The notes under the pieces were generated by a model. It was not told the origin of the DNA. It made no database searches and saw only the letters and a list, made by a program, of their open reading frames with translations. A program made the position numbers and the translations under genes. Positions 16,990-25,427 of a stretch of 64,000 nt of DNA are shown here, one piece after another. Position 1 is the first letter of the stretch, and each line of letters opens with the position of its first letter. Source of the DNA: Leptolyngbya sp. CCY15150 (GTDB taxonomy: Bacteria > Cyanobacteriota > Cyanobacteriia > RECH01); assembly GCF_016888135.1 (NCBI RefSeq), contig NZ_JACSWB010000156.1, forward strand, positions 1 through 64,000. The letters run 5' to 3'.

Positions 16990-17853
16990 ATGGCTCCTGA
17001 GATTACTGTCCTTGCTGCATTGGTGCTTGCCGTTGTTGGGTATATGGTGGGCTCGGTCAAAATTATTAACCAGGGCAACGAGGCCTTGGTAGAGCGGCTG
17101 GGACGCTTCCATCGTAAGCTGACGCCGGGGCTGAATTTCATCGTGCCGGGCTTAGATAAGGTGGTGTGGGAAGACACGACCCGTGAGCAGGTGCTCGATA
17201 TTCCGCCCCAGGAAGCGATCACCAAAGACAACATTGCCTTGGGCGTTGATGCGGTGGTGTATTGGCGTATTTTGGAACTGCCGCAGACCTATTACGCGGT
17301 GGAGGACATTGAGAAAGCGCTGGCTGACCTGGTGACGACCACCTTGCGATCAGACATCGGTTTGATGGAGCTGGAGGAAACCTATTCATCCCGAGGGCGC
17401 TTAAATCAACGGTTGCTCTATCAGCTTGATGAAGCGACGGCTCCATGGGGCGTGAAGGTATTACGGGTGGAAGTGCAGAACATCACCATTCCCGAGCGGG
17501 TACGGGAGTCCCTTGAGCTAGAGCGGGCATCCCAGAGTAAAAAACGGGCAGCGATCGCTGAGGCGGAAGGGAAGAAGCGAGCCGCCATTGAAGAAGCCCA
17601 GGGTACCGTTGAGTCGATTCGCCTCATTTCCGATGCGTTGAAGGAGCAAACGAATCCCCAAGCGGTATTGCAATACCTAGTGGCTCAAAAGTACATGGAG
17701 ACCAACTACCGTTTAGGTCAAAGCAACAACGCTAAGATTCTCTTTATGGATCCGAAGGCGATGACCGAAGGCATGGCCGAGCTGATGTCTCCTGGCCACG
17801 AGCCGCCCAATGGCGGCTCCCAGCCACCGTCAGGCGAACCGTCGAATCGTTAA
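16990..17853 (+). CDS. SPFH/Band 7 (stomatin-like) membrane protein
   Basis: A 287-residue protein with an N-terminal hydrophobic anchor (about 5-26) and an SPFH domain (about 28-185). Family blocks include NQGNEALVERLGRFHRKLTPGL, DNIALGVDAVVYW and SDIGLMELEETYSSR. A coiled-coil rich in Glu/Ala/Lys (about 190-235, SKKRAAIAEAEGKKRAAIEEAQG) follows, then a Pro/Ser-rich tail. Such proteins oligomerise into membrane rings and often work with NfeD, encoded just upstream. I chose ATG 16990; the frame is open further upstream through a 12-bp repeat array that looks non-coding. Confidence 0.92.
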   Translation: MAPEITVLAALVLAVVGYMVGSVKIINQGNEALVERLGRFHRKLTPGLNFIVPGLDKVVWEDTTREQVLDIPPQEAITKDNIALGVDAVVYWRILELPQTYYAVEDIEKALADLVTTTLRSDIGLMELEETYSSRGRLNQRLLYQLDEATAPWGVKVLRVEVQNITIPERVRESLELERASQSKKRAAIAEAEGKKRAAIEEAQGTVESIRLISDALKEQTNPQAVLQYLVAQKYMETNYRLGQSNNAKILFMDPKAMTEGMAELMSPGHEPPNGGSQPPSGEPSNR

Positions 17854-17865
17854 CATAGCTAGCGT

Positions 17866-18456
17866 CTAGAGCAGCGATCGCTCTTGGGCAATGGCGCGGC
17901 GCAGAAGATTACGGTAGGCACTATCGGTGACGTTATACGCCCCAAACCGCGCTAGATGAGGATTCATCATCTGGGCATCGAAGAGCAAAAACCGTTGCGA
18001 TCGCAGCCGTTCAACCAGCTTCACCATCGCCACCTTAGAGCCATCAGGAATGCGGTAGAACATCGACTCGCCAATAAAGGCACCGCCAATCACAATGCCC
18101 AAAATGCCGCCCGCTAGCTCATCGTCTCGCCAGGTTTCAATGCTATGGGCCCAGCCAGCTTCGTGGAGCTGCTGGTAGATCTCCTTGAGTTCCTCAGAAA
18201 TCCACGTCTGGTCGCGATCGGCACAGCCATTGACGACGTCTTGAAAGGCGCGATCGATGGCCAAGGAAAAGCAGTTTTGATTCAAGACCCGCCGCAGCGA
18301 CTTGGGATAATGAAAGCGATCGTCGAGGGGGATGAGGGTGCGCTGACGGCTGGCATACCAGTTGAGGTTGTTGCCCTCCTCATCGGCCATCAAAAAATAG
18401 CCTTGGGCATAGCCGTGAATCAAGGTGGGGATGTCATACTGGGAAGAACTGATCAA
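17866..18456 (-). CDS. aat: Leucyl/phenylalanyl-tRNA--protein transferase
   Basis: A 196-residue cytosolic enzyme of the bacterial N-degron pathway. It attaches Leu or Phe to N-terminal Arg/Lys of proteins marked for ClpS/ClpAP. Diagnostic blocks are YAQGYFLMA, WYASRQRTLIPLD, FSLAIDRAFQDVV, TWISEEL, GWAHSIETW, GGILGIVIGGAFIGESMFYR and LFDAQMMNPHLARFGA. Length is typical of the shorter cyanobacterial form. It converges with the SPFH gene, 12 bases apart. A perfect 18-bp palindrome lies about 90 bases upstream. Confidence 0.95.
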   Translation of the reverse strand: MISSSQYDIPTLIHGYAQGYFLMADEEGNNLNWYASRQRTLIPLDDRFHYPKSLRRVLNQNCFSLAIDRAFQDVVNGCADRDQTWISEELKEIYQQLHEAGWAHSIETWRDDELAGGILGIVIGGAFIGESMFYRIPDGSKVAMVKLVERLRSQRFLLFDAQMMNPHLARFGAYNVTDSAYRNLLRRAIAQERSLL

Positions 18457-18772
18457 GCGCGTCTGAGCCTCACGGATGATGAAAGACTGACAACGTTGCC
18501 GATCACCCCTAGGTATGGTTCTCTAGTCACGCTCCTATGCTAATGATCAGCCGGCTGATCACCCTAGATAGGCGTAGACTCCAGAGCATCCCAGATGCGA
18601 TCGCCAAGGACTGAACCCATCATACGACCATTCAAACCTCGGCGTGGGGCTAACCTATCTGCTGAGAGCGATCGCTTGATTGGGCTGCACCTGATCAGAT
18701 TCCAGGGATGCGATCGCAGCACACCGTTTGATATGTTGATGTTGAGGTTGATGTTGAGATTGAGATCTGTTT
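18457..18772. other. Intergenic spacer between divergent genes
   Basis: About 315 bases separating aat and the gene at 18773. It holds a perfect 18-bp palindrome (18544-18561) and a run of TTGATG/TTGAGG hexamers (about 18736-18763) just before the rightward gene. Otherwise nothing is recognised. Confidence 0.6.
18544..18561. promoter_or_regulatory. Perfect 18-bp palindrome, candidate operator
   Basis: TGATCAGCCGGCTGATCA is a perfect inverted repeat without a loop, about 90 bases upstream of the aat start and about 210 bases upstream of the gene at 18773. A dimeric repressor could bind it. It contains two GATC sites, so Dam methylation could also affect it. Confidence 0.4.
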
Positions 18773-19102
18773 ATGGCTGAATCAATTCCAGCAATTACCC
18801 TACCGCCGGCTGATAATCCTCAACAGGAAGGCATTTGGCTGCAGCAAGCCTTACACCAATGGCTTGACCAAGAATTTTTGCCGGAGCCTGCCAACGAAGA
18901 GATTGCGGCTCGGGCGGCTCAGGTGTTTGTGCGCCATCGCATGGAAGGGGAAAATGATGTGGGGTCGCTGTTGATTGCCGTGCTCACCGAGATGCAGGCG
19001 TTTGACTTCTCCAATAGCTTCTACGGCGAGTTTGCCGTGGCCAACGCCATGAGCGATTTGCTGTTAGATAGCTTGGGTATCGATCGCTGCTGTGGTCAGT
19101 AG
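18773..19102 (+). CDS. Small acidic soluble protein, unknown function
   Basis: A 109-residue, largely helical, acidic protein. Notable segments are EGIWLQQALHQWLDQEF, IAARAAQVFVRHRMEGENDVGSL and a C-terminal GIDRCC. No signal or membrane span. It resembles conserved cyanobacterial hypotheticals but I cannot name a family. It starts with ATG 18773, preceded by a TTGATG-type hexamer run. Its stop is 13 bases from the convergent gene at 19116. Confidence 0.7.
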   Translation: MAESIPAITLPPADNPQQEGIWLQQALHQWLDQEFLPEPANEEIAARAAQVFVRHRMEGENDVGSLLIAVLTEMQAFDFSNSFYGEFAVANAMSDLLLDSLGIDRCCGQ

Positions 19103-19115
19103 TTGGGCATTGTCA

Positions 19116-19781
19116 TCAGAATCCGGTTATGGATCCGGTGAGGGCAGTGGCGATCGCCCAGCCATCGACGAGGAGCAGGAGTAAGGTAAGGCTCAGCAAG
19201 ATCAAATACATCCAAGGCTGGGACAGAGGCCGCACATCGCTGGTGTCGATGGTGGTGTAGGCTTCAACCTGGCGCACGAGTTCGGCAAAGCCCGCCACCC
19301 GCATGGGTAGCAGATAGGCGCGATCGCGTTCGGCGGTGACGAAGTAATACACTAGACCACCCTGCCCCGTGGTGCGCGGCTTCAGGGCTTGAATGCTGCT
19401 CCAGTTGAGCGACCAACCCCGGCGAAACAGGCTCGGCACCCAGCGAGGATAGGCCACCTGAATGGTGGTGGGCGTAATCACTACCCGCTCACTCAGGGCT
19501 GCATAAAGGGCGATCGCTCCTAGCACTAGACCCACGATGAAAACCCAAGGAGAAATAGGAGCTTGGGTGGCGATCGCCAAGATGGGTAGGGGAATAGTCA
19601 GGGCAGTATAAAAGCTGAGGAGCGTCAGCCGAATGAGCGGCGAGATCCGAAATGTTCTGGAGGTTTGCTCTTGATTTTGCCCATCTGCAACCGTGGTCAT
19701 AGACGATGTCATCTCATGAATATCCGTTTCTAGTGTAGCTAGTTTGCGATCGGGGGCAAGGCAGCTCGTATCGCTGGTCAT
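19116..19781 (-). CDS. Membrane protein with PH-like central domain, unknown function
   Basis: A 221-residue protein. Two hydrophobic helices (about 47-68 and 74-94) precede a soluble stretch (about 96-185) with strands ERVVITPTTIQVAYP and GGLVYYFVTAERDRAYLLP, followed by a third hydrophobic helix (about 190-212). The layout resembles bacterial PH-like (bPH) membrane proteins, but that is a structural guess. The start is uncertain: an internal Met at residue 24 or 28 is possible, since the first 40 residues look disordered. Confidence 0.65.
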   Translation of the reverse strand: MTSDTSCLAPDRKLATLETDIHEMTSSMTTVADGQNQEQTSRTFRISPLIRLTLLSFYTALTIPLPILAIATQAPISPWVFIVGLVLGAIALYAALSERVVITPTTIQVAYPRWVPSLFRRGWSLNWSSIQALKPRTTGQGGLVYYFVTAERDRAYLLPMRVAGFAELVRQVEAYTTIDTSDVRPLSQPWMYLILLSLTLLLLLVDGWAIATALTGSITGF

Positions 19782-20325
19782 CAGCCTCTGAATTGTTCAA
19801 GAAACGTTGAGATGGAGACCCAATCCAAGATTTCCCCTTTCATAATGGGTATCAGGGGATTGCTGATTTGAACCATGAGCCCTGTAGAGATACATCAGGG
19901 CTAAAGCCGCACGCAAAATTTGTACGAGATCTCGTTTTTGGCGTATGGGTTGCGATCCGTAGTGAGTTTACGCCTAGAGTCTCAATGGTTACACTGGAAG
20001 CCTGAGCAAGCCCATTGCTAATTGCATCGACTAGAGCAGGGTAGGGGGCGATCGCTTAGGCAAAAGGGTGCATGACTTAGATAGGTACTAGCTCAAGAGA
20101 TCTCCATGGGTGGGTTAGCCCCTTCGTCACAGGATGAGCTTGAGCGGTATTCTGGTTGCTGGATATATAGGTTGCTGGACACATATAGATGTCCCAGTCG
20201 TCACTCTATGACCATACGAGGCCTTCCGATGGGTGTGCTGGTATCGTCCTGGCCGTGACCCGTACAGCCTTGGGCAGCATGAATTGCCGACAGCCACATG
20301 ATCACTCCTGTCTTGACTATTGAAG
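19782..20325. other. Long intergenic spacer between divergent genes
   Basis: About 545 bases holding promoters for both flanking genes. A near tandem duplication of GGTTGCTGGA(T/C)A lies at about 20153-20188. No gene or RNA is recognised. Confidence 0.55.
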
Positions 20326-21174
20326 ATGTTTAATCCCACGACGACCCTGATTAATGCCTTTGTACAAGAGCTACATCAGGGCTATGAACAAAACTATGGT
20401 GGTCTGAAACCCGACTACGCCAACATCATCAGTTGGTCGGGGCGGATGGCGCTGGAAAATATCGCCAACAGCGACGCCCTCTACCACAACGTTGAACATA
20501 CCCTGTTGGTGACTCTTGTGGGGCAAGAAATCTTGCGCGGCCGGCATATCCGTGAAGGGGGTGTGTCCTGTGAAGACTGGATGCACTTCATAATTTCGCT
20601 GCTCTGCCATGATATCGGCTATGTCAAAGGGGTGTGTCGCAATGATCACAACGGTTTCTATTCCACAGGGCTAGGTACCGAACTGGTAGAAATTCCGCCC
20701 GGTGCCACCGATGCCAGCTTGGCTCCCTACCATGTGGATCGTGGCAAGCTGTTTGTGGCGGAACGATTTAGCGGCAACCGTCTCATTGATGCCGAGGTGA
20801 TTAAGTCCAACATTGAGCTGACGCGATTTCCGGTGCCGGAAGATGGCGATCATGCGGACACCAAAAATTATCCTGGCTTGGTCAGAGCGGCTGATTTAAT
20901 TGGGCAACTGAGCGATCCGCGCTATCTCAAAAAAGTAAGTGCCCTGTTCTACGAGTTTGAAGAAATGGGGTTTAATGAGCGCATGGGCTACAAGACGCCG
21001 GGTAATCTACGGCGTAGCTACCCTAAGTTTTATTGGTCTGTGGTCTACCCCTACATCAAAGACTCTTTGGGATATCTCTCGTTGACCCAAGAAGGACAGC
21101 AGGTGATCGCCAATCTCTACTCCAATGTGTTTGTGGTGGAGCATGAGGGCGAGGACGGCACGCTCCAAGGGTGA
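20326..21174 (+). CDS. HD-domain metal-dependent phosphohydrolase
   Basis: A 282-residue soluble protein. The metal-binding HD pattern is visible: His54-Asn-x-Glu-His58 in YHNVEHT, His95-Asp96 in CHDIGY, and a later Asp near 189 in RAADLIGQLSDP. The YHNxxH...HD spacing, with NDHN soon after, recalls the class I cyclic-nucleotide phosphodiesterase signature more than a generic HD protein, so a phosphodiesterase activity is possible but unproven. I chose ATG 20326 over TTG 20320. A heavily structured 3' region and repeat follow the stop. Confidence 0.82.
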   Translation: MFNPTTTLINAFVQELHQGYEQNYGGLKPDYANIISWSGRMALENIANSDALYHNVEHTLLVTLVGQEILRGRHIREGGVSCEDWMHFIISLLCHDIGYVKGVCRNDHNGFYSTGLGTELVEIPPGATDASLAPYHVDRGKLFVAERFSGNRLIDAEVIKSNIELTRFPVPEDGDHADTKNYPGLVRAADLIGQLSDPRYLKKVSALFYEFEEMGFNERMGYKTPGNLRRSYPKFYWSVVYPYIKDSLGYLSLTQEGQQVIANLYSNVFVVEHEGEDGTLQG

Positions 21175-21224
21175 GATCTGCTACCCAAACTCTTTATCAA
21201 ACGTGAGGTTAAAGGCTAGGCTCT

Positions 21225-21290
21225 GTTTAAAACCTGCTAAACCCCTTGATCTTTCGTACGAGAGAATCAGGGTTTGGATGAGTTTTAAAC
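21225..21290 (+). other. 66-nt nested inverted repeat (structured RNA or small element)
   Basis: GTTTAAAAC (21225-21233) is perfectly complementary to GTTTTAAAC (21282-21290). Inside it, AAACCC/GGGTTT and TGAT/ATCA stack with a 2-nt bulge, closing over TCGTACGA. The whole reads as one long hairpin with one internal loop. It lies 50 bases after the HD gene stop and 9 bases before the dispersed repeat. It could be a transcription terminator, a small RNA or a decayed mobile element. Confidence 0.6.
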
Positions 21291-21298
21291 CACTCCCT

Positions 21299-21419
21299 AG
21301 TACTCTGAGGCGTCAGTAACCCGCCTATGAGCTGAGACGGGAAACCTTGTGTCTCCCGGATCCTTTTCGTTTTTCTGTTTTCGTTTTTCTGTTTTCGTTC
21401 TTCTGTCTTCCGGCACTAG
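21299..21419 (+). repeat. Dispersed ~120-bp repeat, copy A
   Basis: This segment runs from AGTACTCTGAGGCGTCAGTA to CACTAG. It is closely similar along its length to the reverse complement of 48341-48462. Features shared by both copies are a CCC(G/A)CCT...AG(A/G)CGGG stem with a 7-8 nt loop (here 21320-21341), an AACCTTG block, and a pyrimidine tract of TTCGTT(C/T)TTCT-like units. It lies between convergent genes. Confidence 0.85.
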
Positions 21420-21424
21420 GGCGC

Positions 21425-21991
21425 TTAGAGACTAGGGGTGACGGGCTGAGCAAGCTCGTTTTGCACAAGGGTGCGGATGGCGCGAAACTGAGACTCGGTC
21501 AGCATGGCGATGGGATGCTGGCGGGTGACCACGGCCACGGCTTCCCATAGATCTAATCCTTGATAGAGACAGAGATAGCTGGCACAGACGGTGGGCGATC
21601 GCTCCACTCCGGCTAGGCAATGAACATAGACGGTCTGGCCGCGCTGAATGCGGGTGTGGATATGGTGAACAATATGACGCAGTTGGCGTGGATCGAGACC
21701 AAAGATGTAGCTGCTATCGGGAAGAATGAAGCGCGCATGGTCAAACTGCTGGGGGATGTCTGTGGGAATGAGCCCTTCTGAGGGGGCGCAGAGCGACACC
21801 ACCGACTGAATGCCCGCTTGATGAAGGCTGGAGTAATTTTGGGGAGTGGGGAGTGGGCCAACGGCAAGCTGTTGGGGCAGGATCCAATCTAGGGCAAGGG
21901 CAGCGATCGCTGTTCGGGGGTTAGGATGTTTGGACGGATGCGACGGTCGAAATACAGCCTGAATATGTTTCAACATAACGGTGGTTGCCAA
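21425..21991 (-). CDS. Dual-specificity (Tyr/Ser/Thr) protein phosphatase
   Basis: A 188-residue cysteine phosphatase. The P-loop HCLAGVERS (Cys125 to Arg131, the CX5R motif) and the upstream general-acid region (FILPDSS, Asp near 92) are present. The domain covers about residues 38-180. The start is ATG 21991 or the Met six codons on. Substrates are unknown. It converges with the HD-domain phosphohydrolase across a structured, repeat-bearing gap. Confidence 0.87.
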   Translation of the reverse strand: MATTVMLKHIQAVFRPSHPSKHPNPRTAIAALALDWILPQQLAVGPLPTPQNYSSLHQAGIQSVVSLCAPSEGLIPTDIPQQFDHARFILPDSSYIFGLDPRQLRHIVHHIHTRIQRGQTVYVHCLAGVERSPTVCASYLCLYQGLDLWEAVAVVTRQHPIAMLTESQFRAIRTLVQNELAQPVTPSL

Positions 21992-22317
21992 GATCTAAAA
22001 CAATAGCCATGCATCCCCAGAATGAGAGTGCAGACATCCAGCAGGGATTGTGCTGCCTTCAGGGAAGGCTATGCAGGTGCAAGCTCAAGATGATAGATGT
22101 GGCAAGTTTTGGACAGCGATGAAATGGGGCAGGATTGGCTAAGTTCCTGCGTCCAGATGCGTTCACGTTGTCCTTGCGAACAAAAAACGTGAGCCCGTTC
22201 TGCAAAAACAGCAAGGTTCACGCTTCATGCCATAGCTTTCTTTTTTCCCAGGCTAGGTATCAGATCCGGATAGTTTTCCCAACCGATGTCGCTAAACCGA
22301 CCTCGCCGTCAACTCAT
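21992..22317. other. Intergenic spacer between two leftward genes
   Basis: About 325 bases holding the probable pstB terminator (22182-22222) and, nearer 21992, the promoter of the phosphatase gene. No supported coding region. Confidence 0.6.
22182..22222 (-). terminator. Probable terminator of the pst operon
   Basis: On the minus strand CGTGAACC (22222-22215) pairs, with one mismatch, with GGCTCACG (22195-22188), and six T follow. It lies about 100 bases after the pstB stop. Confidence 0.6.
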
Positions 22318-23127
22318 CTAGCCAAAGCGACCGGTGACGTACTCTTTGGTAGATTGCTGTGCTGGGTTTTGGAAAATGGTGCTGGTTTGGTCATACTCAA
22401 CTAAGTAGCCCACCTTGCCGCCTTTGTCCGTGGCTTCCGCATTATAGAAAGCTGTATAATCTGACACCCGAGATGCTTGCTGCATATTGTGAGTGACGAT
22501 GACGATGGTATATCGTTCCTTGAGTTCATGCAGCAGTTCCTCAACCCGCAGGGTCGAAATTGGGTCTAATGCAGAGCAAGGTTCATCCATGAGAATAATC
22601 TCAGGGGAGATTGCAATGGCGCGAGCAATACACAGCCGCTGTTGTTGACCGCCAGAAAGAGATAGACCGCTCTCCTTCAGCTTGTCTTTCACTTCATCCC
22701 ACAGCGCTGACCCTCGCAGGGATTGTTCAACCAGCTCATCCATATCACCTCGGTAGCCATTAATCCTGGCACCAAAGGCAATGTTTTCATAGATGGACTT
22801 GGGAAAGGGGTTCGGCTTTTGAAACACCATGCCAATGCGTCGCCGCACTTCCACTGGGTCCATGCTTTTGGCGTAGAGATCTTGACCGTGGAAGGTAATC
22901 CGGCCTTGAACCCGAGCTGTGGGGATCAAGTCATTCATGCGGTTGAAGCAACGCAGCATGGTGCTTTTGCCGCAGCCAGATGGGCCAATAAACGCCACGA
23001 TTTTGTTTTTAGGGACATCTAGCGATACATCCCGGACAGCAAGGCTCGACCCATAGTAAACATTGACGGCCTCAGCCATGAGGGCAGGTTCAGTTGCCAT
23101 ACTGGTTGTAACAGAGTCTTGCATCAT
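22318..23127 (-). CDS. pstB: Phosphate ABC transporter ATP-binding protein
   Basis: A 269-residue ATPase that powers phosphate import by PstSCA at the inner membrane. Walker A (GPSGCGKST, about 43-51), the Q-loop ([11 protein letters not shown], typical of PstB), the signature (LSGGQQQR) and Walker B ([12 protein letters not shown]) are intact, and the C terminus ends in [10 protein letters not shown] as expected. It starts at ATG 23127 or 23124. It is last in the leftward pstS-C-A-B cluster, 143 bases after pstA. Confidence 0.97.
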   Translation of the reverse strand: MMQDSVTTSMATEPALMAEAVNVYYGSSLAVRDVSLDVPKNKIVAFIGPSGCGKSTMLRCFNRMNDLIPTARVQGRITFHGQDLYAKSMDPVEVRRRIGMVFQKPNPFPKSIYENIAFGARINGYRGDMDELVEQSLRGSALWDEVKDKLKESGLSLSGGQQQRLCIARAIAISPEIILMDEPCSALDPISTLRVEELLHELKERYTIVIVTHNMQQASRVSDYTAFYNAEATDKGGKVGYLVEYDQTSTIFQNPAQQSTKEYVTGRFG

Positions 23128-23270
23128 TTTGTGTGTCAGGGTAATTCAACAGATTGCTTCTGGGGTCGGGCTTGGATAGGGCTTGTAACGTAGAACTGAA
23201 GCTTCAAGGCTAGTAATGGGTGGGGGATGGGGGAGCGATCGCTTTCCCATAGACAGGATCGACAAGACCC

Positions 23271-24200
23271 TTAGAGTCGTTGTTGAAACTTGTTGCGTAG
23301 GAAAATAGCGGTCGAGTTCATCAACAATAAGACAGCCATCAAGACAATAATCGCCGCCGCTGAGTTGACATGAAACTCTGCCTGAGGGCGAGAGACCCAG
23401 TTGAAGACCTGGATCGGTAGAACGGTGAAGGGGCTTTGAGGGCCTTCGGGCAAGAATGAGATGAAGGTGAGCGCCCCAATCATGATCAAAGGAGCGGTTT
23501 CCCCGATCGCCCGCGACAGGGCCAAAATCGTGCCGGTGAGAACACCCGGAAACGCCAAGGGCATCACCTGGTTGAGCACAACTTCCCAGCGAGTGGCACC
23601 CAGAGCAAACCCAGCCAGCCTGAGGCTGTCGGGCACCGATCGCAAGGCTTCACGGGTGGAAACGATGATAATCGGCAAAATCAACAGCGCTAGAGTTAGT
23701 GCTCCAGAGAGAATGCTACGTCCGCCTGTGATCGGCTCCATGATCCGCACAAAGACTTGTAGACCCAAGAGACCATAAATAATGGACGGAACACCCGCCA
23801 AGTTATTGATGTTGATTTCAATCGCCTGGGTGATCCAATTATCCTCTGCAAACTCTTCTAAGAAAATCCCTGCACCCACACCCAAAGGAAATGACACTAT
23901 GGCCACAATAGCCATGACCCAGATTGTGCCGACGAGTGACGATAAGATGCCTGCATCGGCCGGACGACGGGAAGGAAAGTTGGTGAAAAATGACCAATTG
24001 ATGCGCGGTAACCCATCGATCAACACATCGACTAGAAGAACAACCAAAACCAAAATGGCGATGGAGACGGCCACAATGGTGGCACCTTTAAAGATGCGGT
24101 CTAAGCGGTACCGAAACTTAATGTTGATATTGAACAATGAGCCAGCATCTGCGATGGATGACAGATTCCCAGCAGATGCCTGTGGTTCTTGCGTGGTCAT
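23271..24200 (-). CDS. pstA: Phosphate ABC transporter permease PstA
   Basis: A 309-residue inner-membrane permease with about six hydrophobic helices. The EAA loop that contacts PstB is recognisable ([25 protein letters not shown], about residues 189-213). Its ATG overlaps the pstC stop (ATGA), so translation is probably coupled. An N-terminal cytoplasmic stretch of about 38 residues precedes the first helix. Confidence 0.95.
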   Translation of the reverse strand: MTTQEPQASAGNLSSIADAGSLFNINIKFRYRLDRIFKGATIVAVSIAILVLVVLLVDVLIDGLPRINWSFFTNFPSRRPADAGILSSLVGTIWVMAIVAIVSFPLGVGAGIFLEEFAEDNWITQAIEININNLAGVPSIIYGLLGLQVFVRIMEPITGGRSILSGALTLALLILPIIIVSTREALRSVPDSLRLAGFALGATRWEVVLNQVMPLAFPGVLTGTILALSRAIGETAPLIMIGALTFISFLPEGPQSPFTVLPIQVFNWVSRPQAEFHVNSAAAIIVLMAVLLLMNSTAIFLRNKFQQRL

Positions 24201-25171
24201 TCGTACTTCTCCCGAAACCGGCGGACAAACCAGAAGCTAAAAATATTGAGGGTTAGGGTAATGACAAATAGGGTCATGCCCACGGCAAAGATCGTTTGAT
24301 AGGCTAACGACCCGGCGGGGGTATCTCCCAAGCTAACCTGGACGATAAAGGCAGTCATTGCCATCACAGGAACCAAAGGATTGAACCCTAATGTCGGGTT
24401 TTGACCAGCCGCTAGGGTGACAATCATGGTTTCCCCGATCGCTCGGGAAATAGCCAAGATCAAGGCTGACACAATACCCGACAGGGCTGCTGGCAAGACA
24501 ACGGCAATAATCGTTTCGCGCTTGGTGCTACCCAGGGCATAGGCTCCATCCCGGAGACTACGAGGCACGGCAAACAGGGCATCCTCACTCAGTGAGGCCA
24601 CAAGCGGTGTGATGGAAATACCTAAAACAATGCCCGCACTAAGGGCATTAAATCCTTGAAGTCCTGGAATAAATTGATCCCAGTTTGGGATGATGCTTTG
24701 AAGCCAAGCGGGCGTTGCTGTTCGCAGCAATGGCGAGACAAAGAGCAAGGCAAAATACCCGAAGACAACACTTGGCACCCCAGCTAGGAGTTCGAGCGCG
24801 GGCTTGAGCACTGCGCGCACCTTAGGAGAGGCATACTCACTGAGGAAAATGGCAGATAGGAGACCCAGGGGCAGAGCAACCACAATGGCGATAAAGGACA
24901 CCATCACCGTTGCACTGATGAGCACCATGATCCCAAACTGGGCACTGGAAAATAAAGGTGTCCAGCGAGTTTCTGTCAAAAAACGCCACAGAGGAACTAC
25001 TTGGAAGAACGCAACGGCTTCAAAAATAAGCGTTAGGACAATACCAATCGTGGTTGCCACGGAGACCATAGCAAAGGCTCCGAAGATCATCTTAACGATA
25101 AATTCGGTGCGCTTGCTTACGGCTCGATTGGGCCGCCACAGGTCGGACTCTGAAGGTGTGCTAGCAGTCAT
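24197..25171 (-). CDS. pstC: Phosphate ABC transporter permease PstC
   Basis: A 324-residue inner-membrane permease, partner of PstA. Several hydrophobic helices surround the EAA loop ([25 protein letters not shown], about residues 193-217), and the ending [15 protein letters not shown] is typical. It follows pstS after 256 bases that contain a strong hairpin, and overlaps pstA by 4 bases. Confidence 0.95.
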   Translation of the reverse strand: MTASTPSESDLWRPNRAVSKRTEFIVKMIFGAFAMVSVATTIGIVLTLIFEAVAFFQVVPLWRFLTETRWTPLFSSAQFGIMVLISATVMVSFIAIVVALPLGLLSAIFLSEYASPKVRAVLKPALELLAGVPSVVFGYFALLFVSPLLRTATPAWLQSIIPNWDQFIPGLQGFNALSAGIVLGISITPLVASLSEDALFAVPRSLRDGAYALGSTKRETIIAVVLPAALSGIVSALILAISRAIGETMIVTLAAGQNPTLGFNPLVPVMAMTAFIVQVSLGDTPAGSLAYQTIFAVGMTLFVITLTLNIFSFWFVRRFREKYE

Positions 25172-25340
25172 GCCATGAAAAAAGTGATTGTATGGACAAT
25201 AAATTGTAGTGTGCCACTGCCTACGGCTGGTGCTCCTGAGTCTTGATGGAAGCTAGGTTTGGCGTGAGTTAGACGCTTTGCTTAATACTTAGCTGACGTG
25301 CTCAACAACGACTATAGGACAGCGACATAGGCCAAGACGG

Positions 25341-25378
25341 TGACTGCTATGGTGATGATTCATCCTCCATAGCAGTCA
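25341..25378 (-). promoter_or_regulatory. Intercistronic hairpin between pstS and pstC
   Basis: TGACTGCTATGG (25341-25352) is perfectly complementary to CCATAGCAGTCA (25367-25378), giving a 12-bp stem with a 14-nt loop. No T run follows on the minus strand. It lies about 50 bases after the pstS stop. It would fit partial termination or protection of the pstS message, allowing more binding protein than permease; this is inference. Confidence 0.7.
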
Positions 25379-25427
25379 GTATGTCATGAAAGGCTTGCTA
25401 CTAAAGGCTTGCTACTAGAGGCTACTA

